Positions 26,273 to 35,374 of a stretch of 64,000 nucleotides of DNA are shown here, in pieces. The stretch spans positions 1 to 64,000 of the forward strand of contig CAZXPW010000010.1 in the NCBI GenBank assembly GCA_964643355.1, given 5' to 3'. The first letter of the stretch is position 1; every line of letters starts with the position of its first letter. This DNA is from FEN-1350 sp964643355. GTDB taxonomy: Bacteria > Planctomycetota > Phycisphaerae > Sedimentisphaerales > Anaerohalosphaeraceae. Made by a program: the position numbers and the translations under genes. The notes under the pieces were generated by a model. That model was not told the origin of the DNA. It did not search any database and was given only the letters and a program-made list of their open reading frames with translations.

Positions 26273-27562
26273 ATGAATGAAACGATTCACATTGTCGGAT
26301 CTTATTCCCTGGCTGATCAGACGAATGTCAATCCCGTCGGATTGGCGGCATTATTGATTCTGAGTCTGTGCATTCTGGTTCTTCCCCGTTCGAAGGCCTG
26401 TGTTCCGATCCTGATTCTGACCTGTTTTGTTTCCCTGGGGCAACGATTTTATATCGCGGGATTGAATTGGGATTTTTTACGGATCATCATTCTGGTCGGG
26501 TATCTCCGCGTTTTCATGCGGAATGAGTTTTCCGGATTTCGATGGATATCCCTGGACACCCTGATTGTTCTGTGGGCGGTTTGTTCGGCCGCTCTGACCA
26601 TTCTTCGAGAAGGAAGCGCAGGAATCGTGAATCAATTGGGGGTTAAGTTTAATATTCTCGGATCGTTCTTTCTATTTCGCTGTCTGATTCGGGACTGGTC
26701 GGATATTGTCGTGATCCTTCGGGCTTTTATTGTGATCGGCGTTCTTCTTGCCGTCGCTTTTATCATCGAAAAATCAACGCGACGAAACTTCTTTTCCATT
26801 TTCGGCGGCGTACCCGCCATTACGGCGATCCGCGAGGGTCGTCTGCGGTGTCAGGGGGCTTTTTCGCATCCGATTCTTGCGGGGTGTTTCTGGGCGGGAC
26901 TTATTCCGTTGTTTGCGGCGCTTTGGTGGAAATCCTCTTCCGATCGCGTTTGGACCGTCGTCGGAGTATTGGCTGGGTTGATTATCGTTCTCTGTTCGTC
27001 TTCCAGCACGCCAATTATGGGGGTGATCTTCGGGATCATTGGAGGGCTTTTTTTCTTTTTGCGTCGTTCCATGCGGCCGATCCGGTGGGGTATTCTGTTT
27101 ACCCTGATCGCCCTGCATTTTATGATGAAGGCACCCGTCTGGCATTTGATCTCCCGTGTCAATGTCATTAGTGGGTCGACCGGGTGGCACCGTTATAAGC
27201 TCATCGATCAGACGATCCGTCATGTTGACCAGTGGTGGTTGATGGGGTGTTCCGGATTCACGGTAGCAAGTTGGGGAGTTTTCGCCGGGGATGTAACGAA
27301 CCATTATATCCTCGAGTGTGTTCAAGGAGGGCTGCTAACCCTGATTCTTTTTGTGATCACGATCGGCATTGCTTTTCGCAATGTGGGATTGATGTGGCGG
27401 TATTATGAGAAAGACCGATTTCGACTCGCCCTTTCCTGGGCGCTGGGCGTTTCCCTTTTTGTTCATTGCATGAATTTTCTGGGTGTATCCTATTTTGGAC
27501 AGATGTATGTTGTTTGGTATTTGTTACTAGCAATTATAGCATCTCTTGCTACAGTTCGATAA
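26273..27562 (+). CDS. O-antigen ligase/Wzy-like polysaccharide polymerase
   Basis: 429 residues with ten or more membrane helices (AALLILSLCILVLPRSKA, FLRIIILVGYLRVFM, ILFVITIGIAFRNVGLMW). The extracytoplasmic loop has the layout of the O-antigen ligase/Wzy superfamily: RCQGAFSHPILAGCFWAGLI, then STGWHRYKLIDQTIRHV and GVFAGDVTNHYILECVQGG. It is likely the polymerase working with the Wzx flippase and the Wzz-type kinase in the same locus, since no other candidate is present. ATG at 26273 was chosen; a GTG 12 bases upstream is in frame. Confidence 0.78.
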   Translation: MNETIHIVGSYSLADQTNVNPVGLAALLILSLCILVLPRSKACVPILILTCFVSLGQRFYIAGLNWDFLRIIILVGYLRVFMRNEFSGFRWISLDTLIVLWAVCSAALTILREGSAGIVNQLGVKFNILGSFFLFRCLIRDWSDIVVILRAFIVIGVLLAVAFIIEKSTRRNFFSIFGGVPAITAIREGRLRCQGAFSHPILAGCFWAGLIPLFAALWWKSSSDRVWTVVGVLAGLIIVLCSSSSTPIMGVIFGIIGGLFFFLRRSMRPIRWGILFTLIALHFMMKAPVWHLISRVNVISGSTGWHRYKLIDQTIRHVDQWWLMGCSGFTVASWGVFAGDVTNHYILECVQGGLLTLILFVITIGIAFRNVGLMWRYYEKDRFRLALSWALGVSLFVHCMNFLGVSYFGQMYVVWYLLLAIIASLATVR

Positions 27563-27573
27563 AGGAATATATC

Positions 27574-28695
27574 ATGAAAGTGACGGCAACGGATTCAATA
27601 CCAGAACCGATTCTCCCTTCTCGACTCAATAGCATTCATGCTACAGTAGAAGAAGGAATATTGGTTTTACGAGGATTACACAAAACACCTCATCGGCGAA
27701 TTCTTTTTGTATCCAATTATGGAATGGCCAAAGCTTGGCAATTGTGGCAAAAGGGTGTCTATCCTGGACATCACCTTTGGGGTTGCATTGAACTGGCGAT
27801 CATGGGCTATGAAGTATTGCTTCCGAATCCGGCTAGCGGAAAGGGTTTAGTCAAACGATTGAAAAATGATTTTGTTCCAGCCCTCATTGCCGCTGGTCGC
27901 CTGAAATCCAATGATATTGTATATTGTTGTCACAATATTCTATTGTGGACACCATTACTTAAAGCAATCAGGGCAGTCCGATCGAAAATTGTTGGGCTTG
28001 TATTTGCCCGTGAGCCATTGTTTCTGGCCAGTCAATATGATGGTGTGATTGCGCATACTCCAGTTGCAGAACAACACATTAAGAACATTTGTCCAAGGGC
28101 GATTTGTTCGCATATTAGTTGGGGGGCAGATCTCGATTTTTTTCAACCATATAATTATGAACCTCGGTGGTTTTTATCATGCGGAAAGACATTTAGGGAT
28201 TTTTGTGTTATTTCAGATGCTGTTCATGGCCTTAAGACACAAGTGATGATTGTATATCCAAACCCAGAAAGGCTGTATCCAATGCCTAGCAATGTCATAA
28301 TAGAAACGGTTTGTAAAAGAAATGAATATATTTATGTCCCATTGGCACATTATTATTATCGCTACGCAGCAGCAACATTATTGACGATGCAACCCGATCC
28401 TAATCTTCGTCACTCGATAGGGCTCACCAATCTGTTTGAGTCAATGGCATGCGGTCGACCGGCTATCGTAACGCGTACAAGTGCATTGACAACTGAAATT
28501 GATGTTGAGAAAAGTGGTATAGGTTTATATGTCGAACCTTCTGATAGCGAATCTTTAAAAAAAGCAATTATTCGATTGGCGGAGAATCCAGAGGAAAGCA
28601 GAGAAATGGGGCAACGAGGCCGTTTATTGTGTGAAAAACACTACAATATAGCACGATTTTCTGAGGATTTGCATATGTTTTTTGAAAAATTGTAG
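27574..28695 (+). CDS. Glycosyltransferase family 1/4-like (GT-B)
   Basis: 373 residues. C-terminal GT-B domain with IGLTNLFESMACGRPAIVTR and a nucleotide-binding glutamate (LFESMACGRP), then TEIDVEKSGIGLYVEPSDSE. The N-terminal half (RILFVSNYGMAKAWQLWQKG) is less typical. A strong ribosome site AAAGGAA precedes ATG at 27574. Base composition is clearly AT-richer than its neighbours on both sides, so the gene may be a recent arrival in the locus. Donor sugar unknown. Confidence 0.8.
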   Translation: MKVTATDSIPEPILPSRLNSIHATVEEGILVLRGLHKTPHRRILFVSNYGMAKAWQLWQKGVYPGHHLWGCIELAIMGYEVLLPNPASGKGLVKRLKNDFVPALIAAGRLKSNDIVYCCHNILLWTPLLKAIRAVRSKIVGLVFAREPLFLASQYDGVIAHTPVAEQHIKNICPRAICSHISWGADLDFFQPYNYEPRWFLSCGKTFRDFCVISDAVHGLKTQVMIVYPNPERLYPMPSNVIIETVCKRNEYIYVPLAHYYYRYAAATLLTMQPDPNLRHSIGLTNLFESMACGRPAIVTRTSALTTEIDVEKSGIGLYVEPSDSESLKKAIIRLAENPEESREMGQRGRLLCEKHYNIARFSEDLHMFFEKL

Positions 28696-28752
28696 ACTTG
28701 AATGGTATTATGTTGTCAGTGTGAGTGTGGGGTTATAGACTGATCAAGTTTG

Positions 28753-29742
28753 ATGCAACTATATAATATGAATAGGATCTGCGATATTGATGTATCGGTG
28801 GTAATTGTCAACTGGAACACGCGAGAAATTCTCCACGATTGCATCAAGTCAATCTATGAGCAGACTCGGAATATCGTCTTCGAGGTTATCGTAATCGATA
28901 ATGCCTCATCGGATGGTTCGGTGGCGATGGTCAAGGCCGATTTTCCGCAGGCGATTCTGATTGCCAATCAGGATAATCGGGGCTTTGCCGCAGCCAATAA
29001 TCAAGGTATAGCCATTGCCAAGGGCCGATATGTTCTCTTGCTTAACAGCGATACGATTGTCTTGGATGGAGCGATCCAGAAAACCATCGCCTTTGCCGAT
29101 CAGCATCTGCAAGCAGCGGTGATTGGCTGCCGGGTTTTGAACAAAGACCTGACGCTTCAGCCAACCTGTTTTATGTATCCATCGGTTCTGAATCTGCTGC
29201 TATCCATGACCTATCTATACAAACTCTTTCCTCGTTGCCACTTTTTTGGACGAGAAAAAATATCCTGGTGGGATCGGGACGATGTCCGTCCCGTCCAGAC
29301 GGTAACCGGCTGTTTTATGCTGGTCCGGAAGGAAGCAATCGAACAAGTCGGTGTCATGGATGAAAATTTCTTCATGTATGCCGAAGAAACCGACTGGTGT
29401 CGCCGTTTTCAACAGGCCGGTTGGATCCATCTGTTCTATCCGGACGCCTGCATTATTCATCTCGGCGGACAATCCACCCAGCAGGTTCGTCCGCAAATGG
29501 CTTTGCAACTTCGGGCCGGAATCCTGCAATTCATTCGAAAACACGATGGGTGGCTTTCATATATGTTTGCCTGTATCCTGACTTCGCTGTGGTTTGCGGT
29601 TCGGATTCCATTCTGGCTGATCTATCCGATATTCCGGGGTTCCGCGATGCCCAATCGCTTTCAGGTCGCCAAGACCTATGGCCTCGGTGCAATCCGTTCC
29701 CTCCGCGGGTACTCCGCTCTTCGATATCGCAGGGGAATTTAA
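28753..29742 (+). CDS. Glycosyltransferase family 2, rhamnosyltransferase-like
   Basis: 329 residues. SVVIVNWNTREILHDCIKSI, VIVIDNASSDGSVAMVK, NRGFAAANNQGI and LLLNSDTIV (the DXD equivalent) are classic for WbbL/RfbN-like GT2 enzymes; MDENFFMYAEETDWCRRFQQ holds the catalytic acidic patch. One or two hydrophobic helices near residues 272-295 suggest membrane association. Probably adds a deoxyhexose to the repeat unit, but the donor is a guess. The start may be 28753 or the ATG at 28768. Its stop overlaps the next ATG by one base. Confidence 0.85.
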   Translation: MQLYNMNRICDIDVSVVIVNWNTREILHDCIKSIYEQTRNIVFEVIVIDNASSDGSVAMVKADFPQAILIANQDNRGFAAANNQGIAIAKGRYVLLLNSDTIVLDGAIQKTIAFADQHLQAAVIGCRVLNKDLTLQPTCFMYPSVLNLLLSMTYLYKLFPRCHFFGREKISWWDRDDVRPVQTVTGCFMLVRKEAIEQVGVMDENFFMYAEETDWCRRFQQAGWIHLFYPDACIIHLGGQSTQQVRPQMALQLRAGILQFIRKHDGWLSYMFACILTSLWFAVRIPFWLIYPIFRGSAMPNRFQVAKTYGLGAIRSLRGYSALRYRRGI

Positions 29743-30674
29743 TGTCCGAACGCTTTGCCATAGTCACACCCGCGTATAACGAAGCCCGGTATATCGGAAT
29801 AACGATTAAGTCGGTACTGGCTCAGACGATTTTGCCACAGCGATGGGTGATTGTTGATGATGGTTCGACGGATGAGACCCCTTTGATTGTTCACAAGTAT
29901 GCCGTCCAATACCCGTGGATTCAATATCATCGTCGGGAAAAAGTAGCCGGACAACAGTATTTTGCGAGTAATGTGTTTGCGATCCAGGAGGGGATTGGGC
30001 GTTATGCGGGTACCTCCTACGACTATCTTGCTATTCTGGATGCGGACATCTCTCTACCCCCGAATTACTATGAACAGATTCTGTCGCGTCTATGCGCCGA
30101 TGAGAGGTTAGGGATTGCCTCCGGGGTTTATGTTGATCGATTACCCGATGGGCGATTTCGCAAGGTTCTCAACGACCGTCGATCTACACCCAAGTCTATC
30201 ACGGTATTTCGAAAGGCCTGTTTCGAGCAGATCGGCGGATTTGTTCCCATGAAATACGGGGGCGAGGATACCGTGGCGTGTTTTATGGCCCGGATGAAGG
30301 GGTGGAAAACCTGGTCGTTTCCCGATATCCAAGTAATTCATAATAAGCCGGTCGGAACGGGACATGCGTCAAACCTGTTACAAATTCGATTCCGATTGGG
30401 AATCGGGGAATACTTTCTGGCTACACATCCGGTATTTATGGTCTTCAAATCCCTTCGTCGTTGTTTCAAAGAAAAACCGTATGTTCTAGGTGGACTGATG
30501 AGATTGATCGGGTACCTGTTCGGAGCATGCATGGGAGAAAAAAGACAGATATCCGATGAATTGGTTCGTTTCATTCGTCGTGAGCAATGGAATCGCGTTC
30601 TACATTTGAACCGTCTTGATGATAATCCATCCGCAGGCGTGCACCCTGCCGAACCTCGGGGAGAAGCATTATAA
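29742..30674 (+). CDS. Glycosyltransferase family 2
   Basis: 310 residues. ERFAIVTPAYNEARYIGITI, WVIVDDGSTDETPLIV, and YLAILDADISLPPNYYE (DAD metal site) define a GT-A GT2 enzyme. MKYGGEDTVACFMARMKGW is the acceptor-loop segment. It starts inside the preceding stop (TAATG), indicating translational coupling. The frame extends upstream in the other phase, but that part reads out-of-phase sequence of the previous gene. Sugar specificity is not predictable. Confidence 0.85.
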   Translation: MSERFAIVTPAYNEARYIGITIKSVLAQTILPQRWVIVDDGSTDETPLIVHKYAVQYPWIQYHRREKVAGQQYFASNVFAIQEGIGRYAGTSYDYLAILDADISLPPNYYEQILSRLCADERLGIASGVYVDRLPDGRFRKVLNDRRSTPKSITVFRKACFEQIGGFVPMKYGGEDTVACFMARMKGWKTWSFPDIQVIHNKPVGTGHASNLLQIRFRLGIGEYFLATHPVFMVFKSLRRCFKEKPYVLGGLMRLIGYLFGACMGEKRQISDELVRFIRREQWNRVLHLNRLDDNPSAGVHPAEPRGEAL

Positions 30675-30747
30675 GCGTCTCGAATCGCGAGAGGGCATTT
30701 CGACCATTATCTGGTGTGCACAATCAACAAGTGAAGGAGCTTGAGAT

Positions 30748-32064
30748 ATGAGGAAGATTAGCATTTTTGGTCTTGGTTATGTTGGGGCTGTTTCAGCGGG
30801 TTGCCTGGCTAATGACGGACATTTGGTGATCGGAGTGGATCCCAATGTTACCAAGGTCGATCTCATCAATCAGGGAAAGACGCCGATCATCGAGAAGGAT
30901 ATCGATCAGATCATTCGGCAGGTTGTTACGCAGGGACGCCTTCGGGCATACACGAATGCGGGAAAAGCCGTTCTCGAGACCGAACTATCCCTGATCTGTG
31001 TCGGAACCCCCAGTCAATTAAACGGGAGTCTGGATTTGAAATATGTCCGGTCGGTCTGCGAACAAATCGGGACAGCCCTGCAGCAAAAATTTGAATTCCA
31101 TGTGGTGGTCTGCCGGAGCACGATGTTGCCGGGTTCCATGCGAAATGTTGTCATCCCTGTTCTGGAAGAGTTCTCGGGAAAGAAGGCCGGGAAGGATTTC
31201 GGAATCTGCAACAATCCGGAATTTCTCCGGGAAGGTACCGCGGTCTATGATTATTACCATCCTCCCAAGACAGTCATTGGCCAGATGGATTCCCATAGCG
31301 GGGATATGCTTGCAGAGATCTATCAGAAACTGGATTGTCCCCTGATCCGAACCGATATCGAAACCGCGGAGATGGTCAAATATACCGACAATGTCTGGCA
31401 TGCCCTTAAAGTGGGATTCGCCAACGAGATTGGAAACCTCTGTAAGGCCCTCGGGATCGACGGCCATCGAGTTATGGAGATATTCTGCAAGGACACCAAA
31501 CTGAATCTGTCGCCCTATTATCTTAAACCGGGTTTTGCTTTTGGCGGCAGTTGCCTTCCCAAGGATGTCCGGGCCTTGACCTACAAAGGGCGATCCCTGG
31601 ATTTGGATCTACCCATTCTGAACTCCATTTTGCCGAGCAATCAGTGGCAAATCGAACAGGGGATCAAGCTCATTCTGGGATCGGGCAAGAAAAAGATCGG
31701 CATTCTGGGTTTCAGTTTTAAGGCCGGAACCGATGATTTGCGCGAGAGCCCAATGGTCGAAGTTATTGAGCGGCTTCTGGGCAAAGGATATGAAATACGG
31801 ATATATGATCAGAATGTCAACCTGGCCAGTCTGGTCGGGGCCAACCGCGACTATATTCTGAATCATATCCCCCACATTTCCCGCCTGATGGTCACGGATA
31901 TCCAAAATGTTCTGGATTTTGCCGAGGTCATCGTTATCGGAAACAAGGCGGATGAATTCAAGGGCATCCTGGAGAAAAAGACCAGTTCTCAGGTGATTGT
32001 TGATCTGGTTCGAATCAGCGAACAACGGAGCGTGAATGGTCAATACGAAGGTATCTGCTGGTAA
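30748..32064 (+). CDS. GDP-mannose 6-dehydrogenase (AlgD-like nucleotide-sugar dehydrogenase)
   Basis: 438 residues. NAD-binding FGLGYVGAVSAGCLAND, the central domain NNPEFLREGTAVYDYYHPPK, and the catalytic cysteine in FGGSCLPKDVRALTY; the UDP/GDP-binding C-terminal domain starts ILGFSFKAGTDDLRESPM. LREGTAVYDYYHPPKTVIGQ and the DVRALTYK segment follow the AlgD (GDP-mannose) pattern more than Ugd. Makes the uronic-acid donor, probably GDP-mannuronate, in the cytosol. The next gene overlaps its last 29 bases. A second dehydrogenase (Ugd) lies two genes on, so the polymer may contain two uronic acids. Confidence 0.85.
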   Translation: MRKISIFGLGYVGAVSAGCLANDGHLVIGVDPNVTKVDLINQGKTPIIEKDIDQIIRQVVTQGRLRAYTNAGKAVLETELSLICVGTPSQLNGSLDLKYVRSVCEQIGTALQQKFEFHVVVCRSTMLPGSMRNVVIPVLEEFSGKKAGKDFGICNNPEFLREGTAVYDYYHPPKTVIGQMDSHSGDMLAEIYQKLDCPLIRTDIETAEMVKYTDNVWHALKVGFANEIGNLCKALGIDGHRVMEIFCKDTKLNLSPYYLKPGFAFGGSCLPKDVRALTYKGRSLDLDLPILNSILPSNQWQIEQGIKLILGSGKKKIGILGFSFKAGTDDLRESPMVEVIERLLGKGYEIRIYDQNVNLASLVGANRDYILNHIPHISRLMVTDIQNVLDFAEVIVIGNKADEFKGILEKKTSSQVIVDLVRISEQRSVNGQYEGICW

Positions 32065-33301
32065 ACAACGCAAGACTCTGATCATCGTCGAGAACCTTCC
32101 AGTCCCTTTCGATCGAAGGGTTTGGCAGGAGGCATGTGCCCTTCGAGATGCCGGATATGGGGTGTCGGTCATTTGTCCTGTGGGAAAAGGATTTGAAGCC
32201 CGGTACGAGTATCTCGATGGAATCCATATCTATCGACATCGACTGCCTCTGGAAGCGCAGGGGGCGATTGGATATGCCTGGGAATATTCGGCGGCGCTGT
32301 TTTGGGAATTTGTATTGGCTTGGAAGGTTCTATTTCGCCGGGGTTTTGATGTGATACACGCATGTAATCCGCCGGATACGATCTTTCTGATCGGAGGTTT
32401 CTTTAAGCTGTTGGGGAAAAAATTTCTCTTTGATCACCATGATATCAATCCGGAACTGTATGAGGCGAAATTCCAGAAGCGGGATTTCTTTTACAAAGTC
32501 ATGTGTTGTCTGGAAAAGTGGACCTTCCGAACGGCTCAGGTAACCATTGCAACAAATGAATCCTACAAAAAAATCGCTTTCGAACGAGGGGGCAAGCACC
32601 CGGATCGTGTCTTTGTGGTTCGCAGCGGTCCCAAGCTGGATCGGATTCGAATTCTGCCGCCGAAACCGGAATTGAAGCGAGGGAAATCGTTTTTGGTCGG
32701 CTATGTCGGAGTCATGGGACAACAGGAGGGAATTCATTTGCTCCTGCAGTCGGCGCAGCATTTGGTCTATTCTCTTAAGCGAACCGATATCCATTTCGGT
32801 CTTGTCGGTGGCGGGACGGAGTTGGAGAAGATGAAGCAATATGCCGCTGATTTGGGTCTGAATGACTATGTGACATTTACCGGGCGGGTCCCTGACCAGG
32901 AAATGCTTGAGATGCTCAACACTGCGGATGTTTGCGTCAATCCGGATGTCGCAAACGAAATGAATGACAAATCGACGATGAACAAGATCATGGAATATAT
33001 GGCCTTGGGAAAGCCAATTGTGCAGTTTGATCTTACGGAGGGTCGATTTTCAGCTCAGGACGCATCGTTGTATGCCAAGCAAAATGATCCGGTGGATCTG
33101 GCCGAGAAAATTCTGTTTTTATTAAACAATCCTGATCGAAGACAGGTCATGGGCCAGTATGGCCGCCAGCGTGTCGAGACAGAGTTAGAATGGAAGTATG
33201 AAATTCCCAAGCTTCTTGCCGCCTATTCAGCTTTGTGGGATACCATGGATAGTCCCGGTACGAAGCCAAGTTTGACGAATCGAAAGGAATCGGTTGTATG
33301 A
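32036..33301 (+). CDS. Glycosyltransferase family 4
   Basis: 421 residues with a GT-B fold. N-terminal LIIVENLPVPFDRRVWQEAC and ALRDAGYGVSVICP, then FDVIHACNPPDTIFLIGGFF and FDHHDINPELYE, all typical of WbuB/WcaI-like GT4 enzymes. The C-terminal half has GYVGVMGQQEGIHLLLQSA and IMEYMALGKPIVQFD, with the conserved nucleotide-binding glutamate. Cytosolic side of the membrane; sugar unknown. It overlaps the AlgD-like gene upstream by 29 bases and the Ugd gene downstream by 4 (ATGA), so the three are translationally coupled. Confidence 0.88.
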   Translation: MVNTKVSAGKQRKTLIIVENLPVPFDRRVWQEACALRDAGYGVSVICPVGKGFEARYEYLDGIHIYRHRLPLEAQGAIGYAWEYSAALFWEFVLAWKVLFRRGFDVIHACNPPDTIFLIGGFFKLLGKKFLFDHHDINPELYEAKFQKRDFFYKVMCCLEKWTFRTAQVTIATNESYKKIAFERGGKHPDRVFVVRSGPKLDRIRILPPKPELKRGKSFLVGYVGVMGQQEGIHLLLQSAQHLVYSLKRTDIHFGLVGGGTELEKMKQYAADLGLNDYVTFTGRVPDQEMLEMLNTADVCVNPDVANEMNDKSTMNKIMEYMALGKPIVQFDLTEGRFSAQDASLYAKQNDPVDLAEKILFLLNNPDRRQVMGQYGRQRVETELEWKYEIPKLLAAYSALWDTMDSPGTKPSLTNRKESVV

Positions 33302-34596
33302 AAATCACCGTTGTCGGGGTTGGTTATGTCGGTTTGGTTGCGGCGGGGTGTCTGGCGGATTCGGGCAATCATGTTGTCTGCGTGGATTCGGACGCCAAGA
33401 AAATCGACGACCTTACAAAAGGCGTTATTCCGATCTATGAGCCGGGATTGGCTGAGATTGTCCGACACAATGTCGAGGGCAAGCGGCTTCGGTTCACGAC
33501 TTCTCTGGCCGAGGGTGTCAGCCACGGCAGGATCATTCTTCTGGGTGTGGGGACGCCTTGTGCAGAGGATGGGTCTGCGGATATCTCCGCGGTTTTGGCC
33601 GCGGCCGGCCAGATCGCCGAGTTGATGACCGAATACCGGATCATCGTCTGTAAGAGCACCGTACCGCCGATGACCCATCGGAAGGTCAGCGACCTGATCC
33701 GAAGCAAAACGCAGATCCCCTTTGATTATGTCAGCAATCCGGAATTCCTCAAAGAGGGGTCGGCGGTGGAGGATTTCCAAATGCCCGACCGGGTGATCAT
33801 CGGCACGACGAATCCGGATGTGATGGAGATGATGAAGCAGCTCTATGCTCCCTTCATGCGCAAAAGCAGCCGAATCCTGTTCATGGATCCGGCCAGCGCC
33901 GAGCTGACCAAGTACGCGGCCAATGTCATGCTGGCGACGCGAATTTCGTTCATGAACGAACTGAGCGGCCTGTGCGAGAAATTCGGGGCCGATATCGAAA
34001 AGGTCCGTGCCGGCGTCGGTTCCGACGGCCGGATCGGCAATTCGTTTTTGTTTGCCGGGGTCGGCTACGGCGGAAGCTGTTTTCCCAAAGATGTCAGCGC
34101 CCTGATCCACATTGGCCGGTCAACCGATTACCCTATGACGATTGCCCAGTCGGTTCAACGGATCAATTATGGCCAACAGGACCGTTTTGCCGACAAGATT
34201 ATCCACTTCTTTCAAGGTCGGGAAAACAAGACACAACTGGGTGTCTGGGGCTTGGCCTTCAAGGCCCGTACCGACGACATCCGTGAGTCTCCGGCGATCC
34301 GTTGTATCCGGCGGTTTGTCGAGGCGGGGATCCGGGTGGTGGCCTACGATCCGCAGGCGGCCGGAGGCGATCTCCGGGGAACCATACGACGGGTAAACAA
34401 CGGGTATGATGTCCTGGCCGGATCGGATGCGCTGGTGATTTTTACCGACTGGCAGGAATTCCGGACTCCGGATTTTGAAGAAATTGCGGCCAAGCTCAAT
34501 AAGCCGGTTATCTTTGACGGCCGAAACTTGTACGATCCTAAATTTGTCCGCCGATTCGGCATTGAGTACCACAGTATCGGCCGGCCGGTCGCTTGA
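33298..34596 (+). CDS. ugd: UDP-glucose 6-dehydrogenase
   Basis: 432 residues. NAD-binding VVGVGYVGLVAAGCLADSGN, STVPPMTHRKVSDLI, YVSNPEFLKEGSAVEDF, and the catalytic cysteine in VGYGGSCFPKDVSALIH; C-terminal GVWGLAFKARTDDIRESPAI. Makes UDP-glucuronate. It starts within the preceding stop (ATGA). The last 12 codons (GIEYHSIGRPVA) are duplicated exactly at DNA level at 38148-38184, in front of the NRPS gene. Confidence 0.92.
   Translation: MKITVVGVGYVGLVAAGCLADSGNHVVCVDSDAKKIDDLTKGVIPIYEPGLAEIVRHNVEGKRLRFTTSLAEGVSHGRIILLGVGTPCAEDGSADISAVLAAAGQIAELMTEYRIIVCKSTVPPMTHRKVSDLIRSKTQIPFDYVSNPEFLKEGSAVEDFQMPDRVIIGTTNPDVMEMMKQLYAPFMRKSSRILFMDPASAELTKYAANVMLATRISFMNELSGLCEKFGADIEKVRAGVGSDGRIGNSFLFAGVGYGGSCFPKDVSALIHIGRSTDYPMTIAQSVQRINYGQQDRFADKIIHFFQGRENKTQLGVWGLAFKARTDDIRESPAIRCIRRFVEAGIRVVAYDPQAAGGDLRGTIRRVNNGYDVLAGSDALVIFTDWQEFRTPDFEEIAAKLNKPVIFDGRNLYDPKFVRRFGIEYHSIGRPVA
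34553..34589 (+). repeat. 37-bp direct repeat, copy 1 (ugd 3' end)
   Basis: The 37 bases ending the ugd coding region recur identically at 38148-38184. This copy is in frame within ugd. Confidence 0.9.
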
Positions 34597-34603
34597 TGGT
34601 CTA

Positions 34604-35365
34604 ATGAAAACAAAGAAGGTCCTATTCTGCCTTGTTGGTCTTTTATTGTTGGTATCTCTTTGCCTCAACCTTGTCTTGGGAATGGCCTGTCGCTCGCTGT
34701 ATCGGAACCTATTGATCAGTCGGATAGCCCCGCTTGGTTTGTCCGTTGCGCAGAAGGAAATTGTTAAACCGTATCAGACGGATCAACATGGAAAATGGGT
34801 CTTATTGTTTGGTGACTCGAGGGTGGCTCAATGGGATCCAATTCCTATTCATAAGGACATCCTTGTCTCACGGCTGGGAATGTCAGGATGGACGACCGCA
34901 CAGGCGTTATATTATCTCCAGTCTGTCCCCCTGAAAGATGTACCGGATTTGGTCGTCATCCAATTGGGAATTAACGACCTGAAGGCAATCGGCGTTTTCC
35001 CGGAACGAAGGCTGGATATCCAAGAGAAATGTGAACAGAACTTGCAGACGATTGCCGATCGATTCAGCCGCAAGGGAAGCAAGGTTGTTCTTTTAACGAT
35101 TTTCCCTCCGGGTTCAGTTTCATTGGCTCGGCGGCCTGTTTGGAGCGAAGATATTCGTCTGGGCGTACAGGAAGTCAACGAAAATCTGGGGAAATCGAAT
35201 GTGAAGGATTTCATCGTTTTCAATTGCGATGAGGTATTTCTCCGGAATGGGAAGATGAACCGAGAGTATATGCGAGATACTTTGCACATCAATCCTCGAG
35301 GTTATGGAGTTCTCAACTCGGTCCTGGAACCTATCATTCATCAAGTATTGACAGAAGAATTGTAA
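34604..35365 (+). CDS. SGNH/GDSL hydrolase-family protein, probably for polymer acetylation
   Basis: 253 residues: an N-terminal membrane anchor (VLFCLVGLLLLVSLCLNLVL), then an SGNH domain outside the membrane. Block I is LLFGDSRVAQW with the nucleophile Ser, block III is QLGINDL with Asn, and block V is DTLHIN with Asp and His, so the catalytic set is complete. It sits directly before an AlgI-like MBOAT gene, the arrangement of periplasmic acetyl-group acceptor/transfer proteins such as AlgX or AlgJ, although the family also includes esterases. ATG at 34604; the frame is open further upstream only in overlap with ugd. Confidence 0.78.
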   Translation: MKTKKVLFCLVGLLLLVSLCLNLVLGMACRSLYRNLLISRIAPLGLSVAQKEIVKPYQTDQHGKWVLLFGDSRVAQWDPIPIHKDILVSRLGMSGWTTAQALYYLQSVPLKDVPDLVVIQLGINDLKAIGVFPERRLDIQEKCEQNLQTIADRFSRKGSKVVLLTIFPPGSVSLARRPVWSEDIRLGVQEVNENLGKSNVKDFIVFNCDEVFLRNGKMNREYMRDTLHINPRGYGVLNSVLEPIIHQVLTEEL

Positions 35366-35374
35366 AGGGCTTTC

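Noticed and set aside
34475..34603. Upstream start for the first SGNH protein
   Set aside because: The extra 43 codons overlap ugd out of phase and precede a clear signal-anchor start at 34604.
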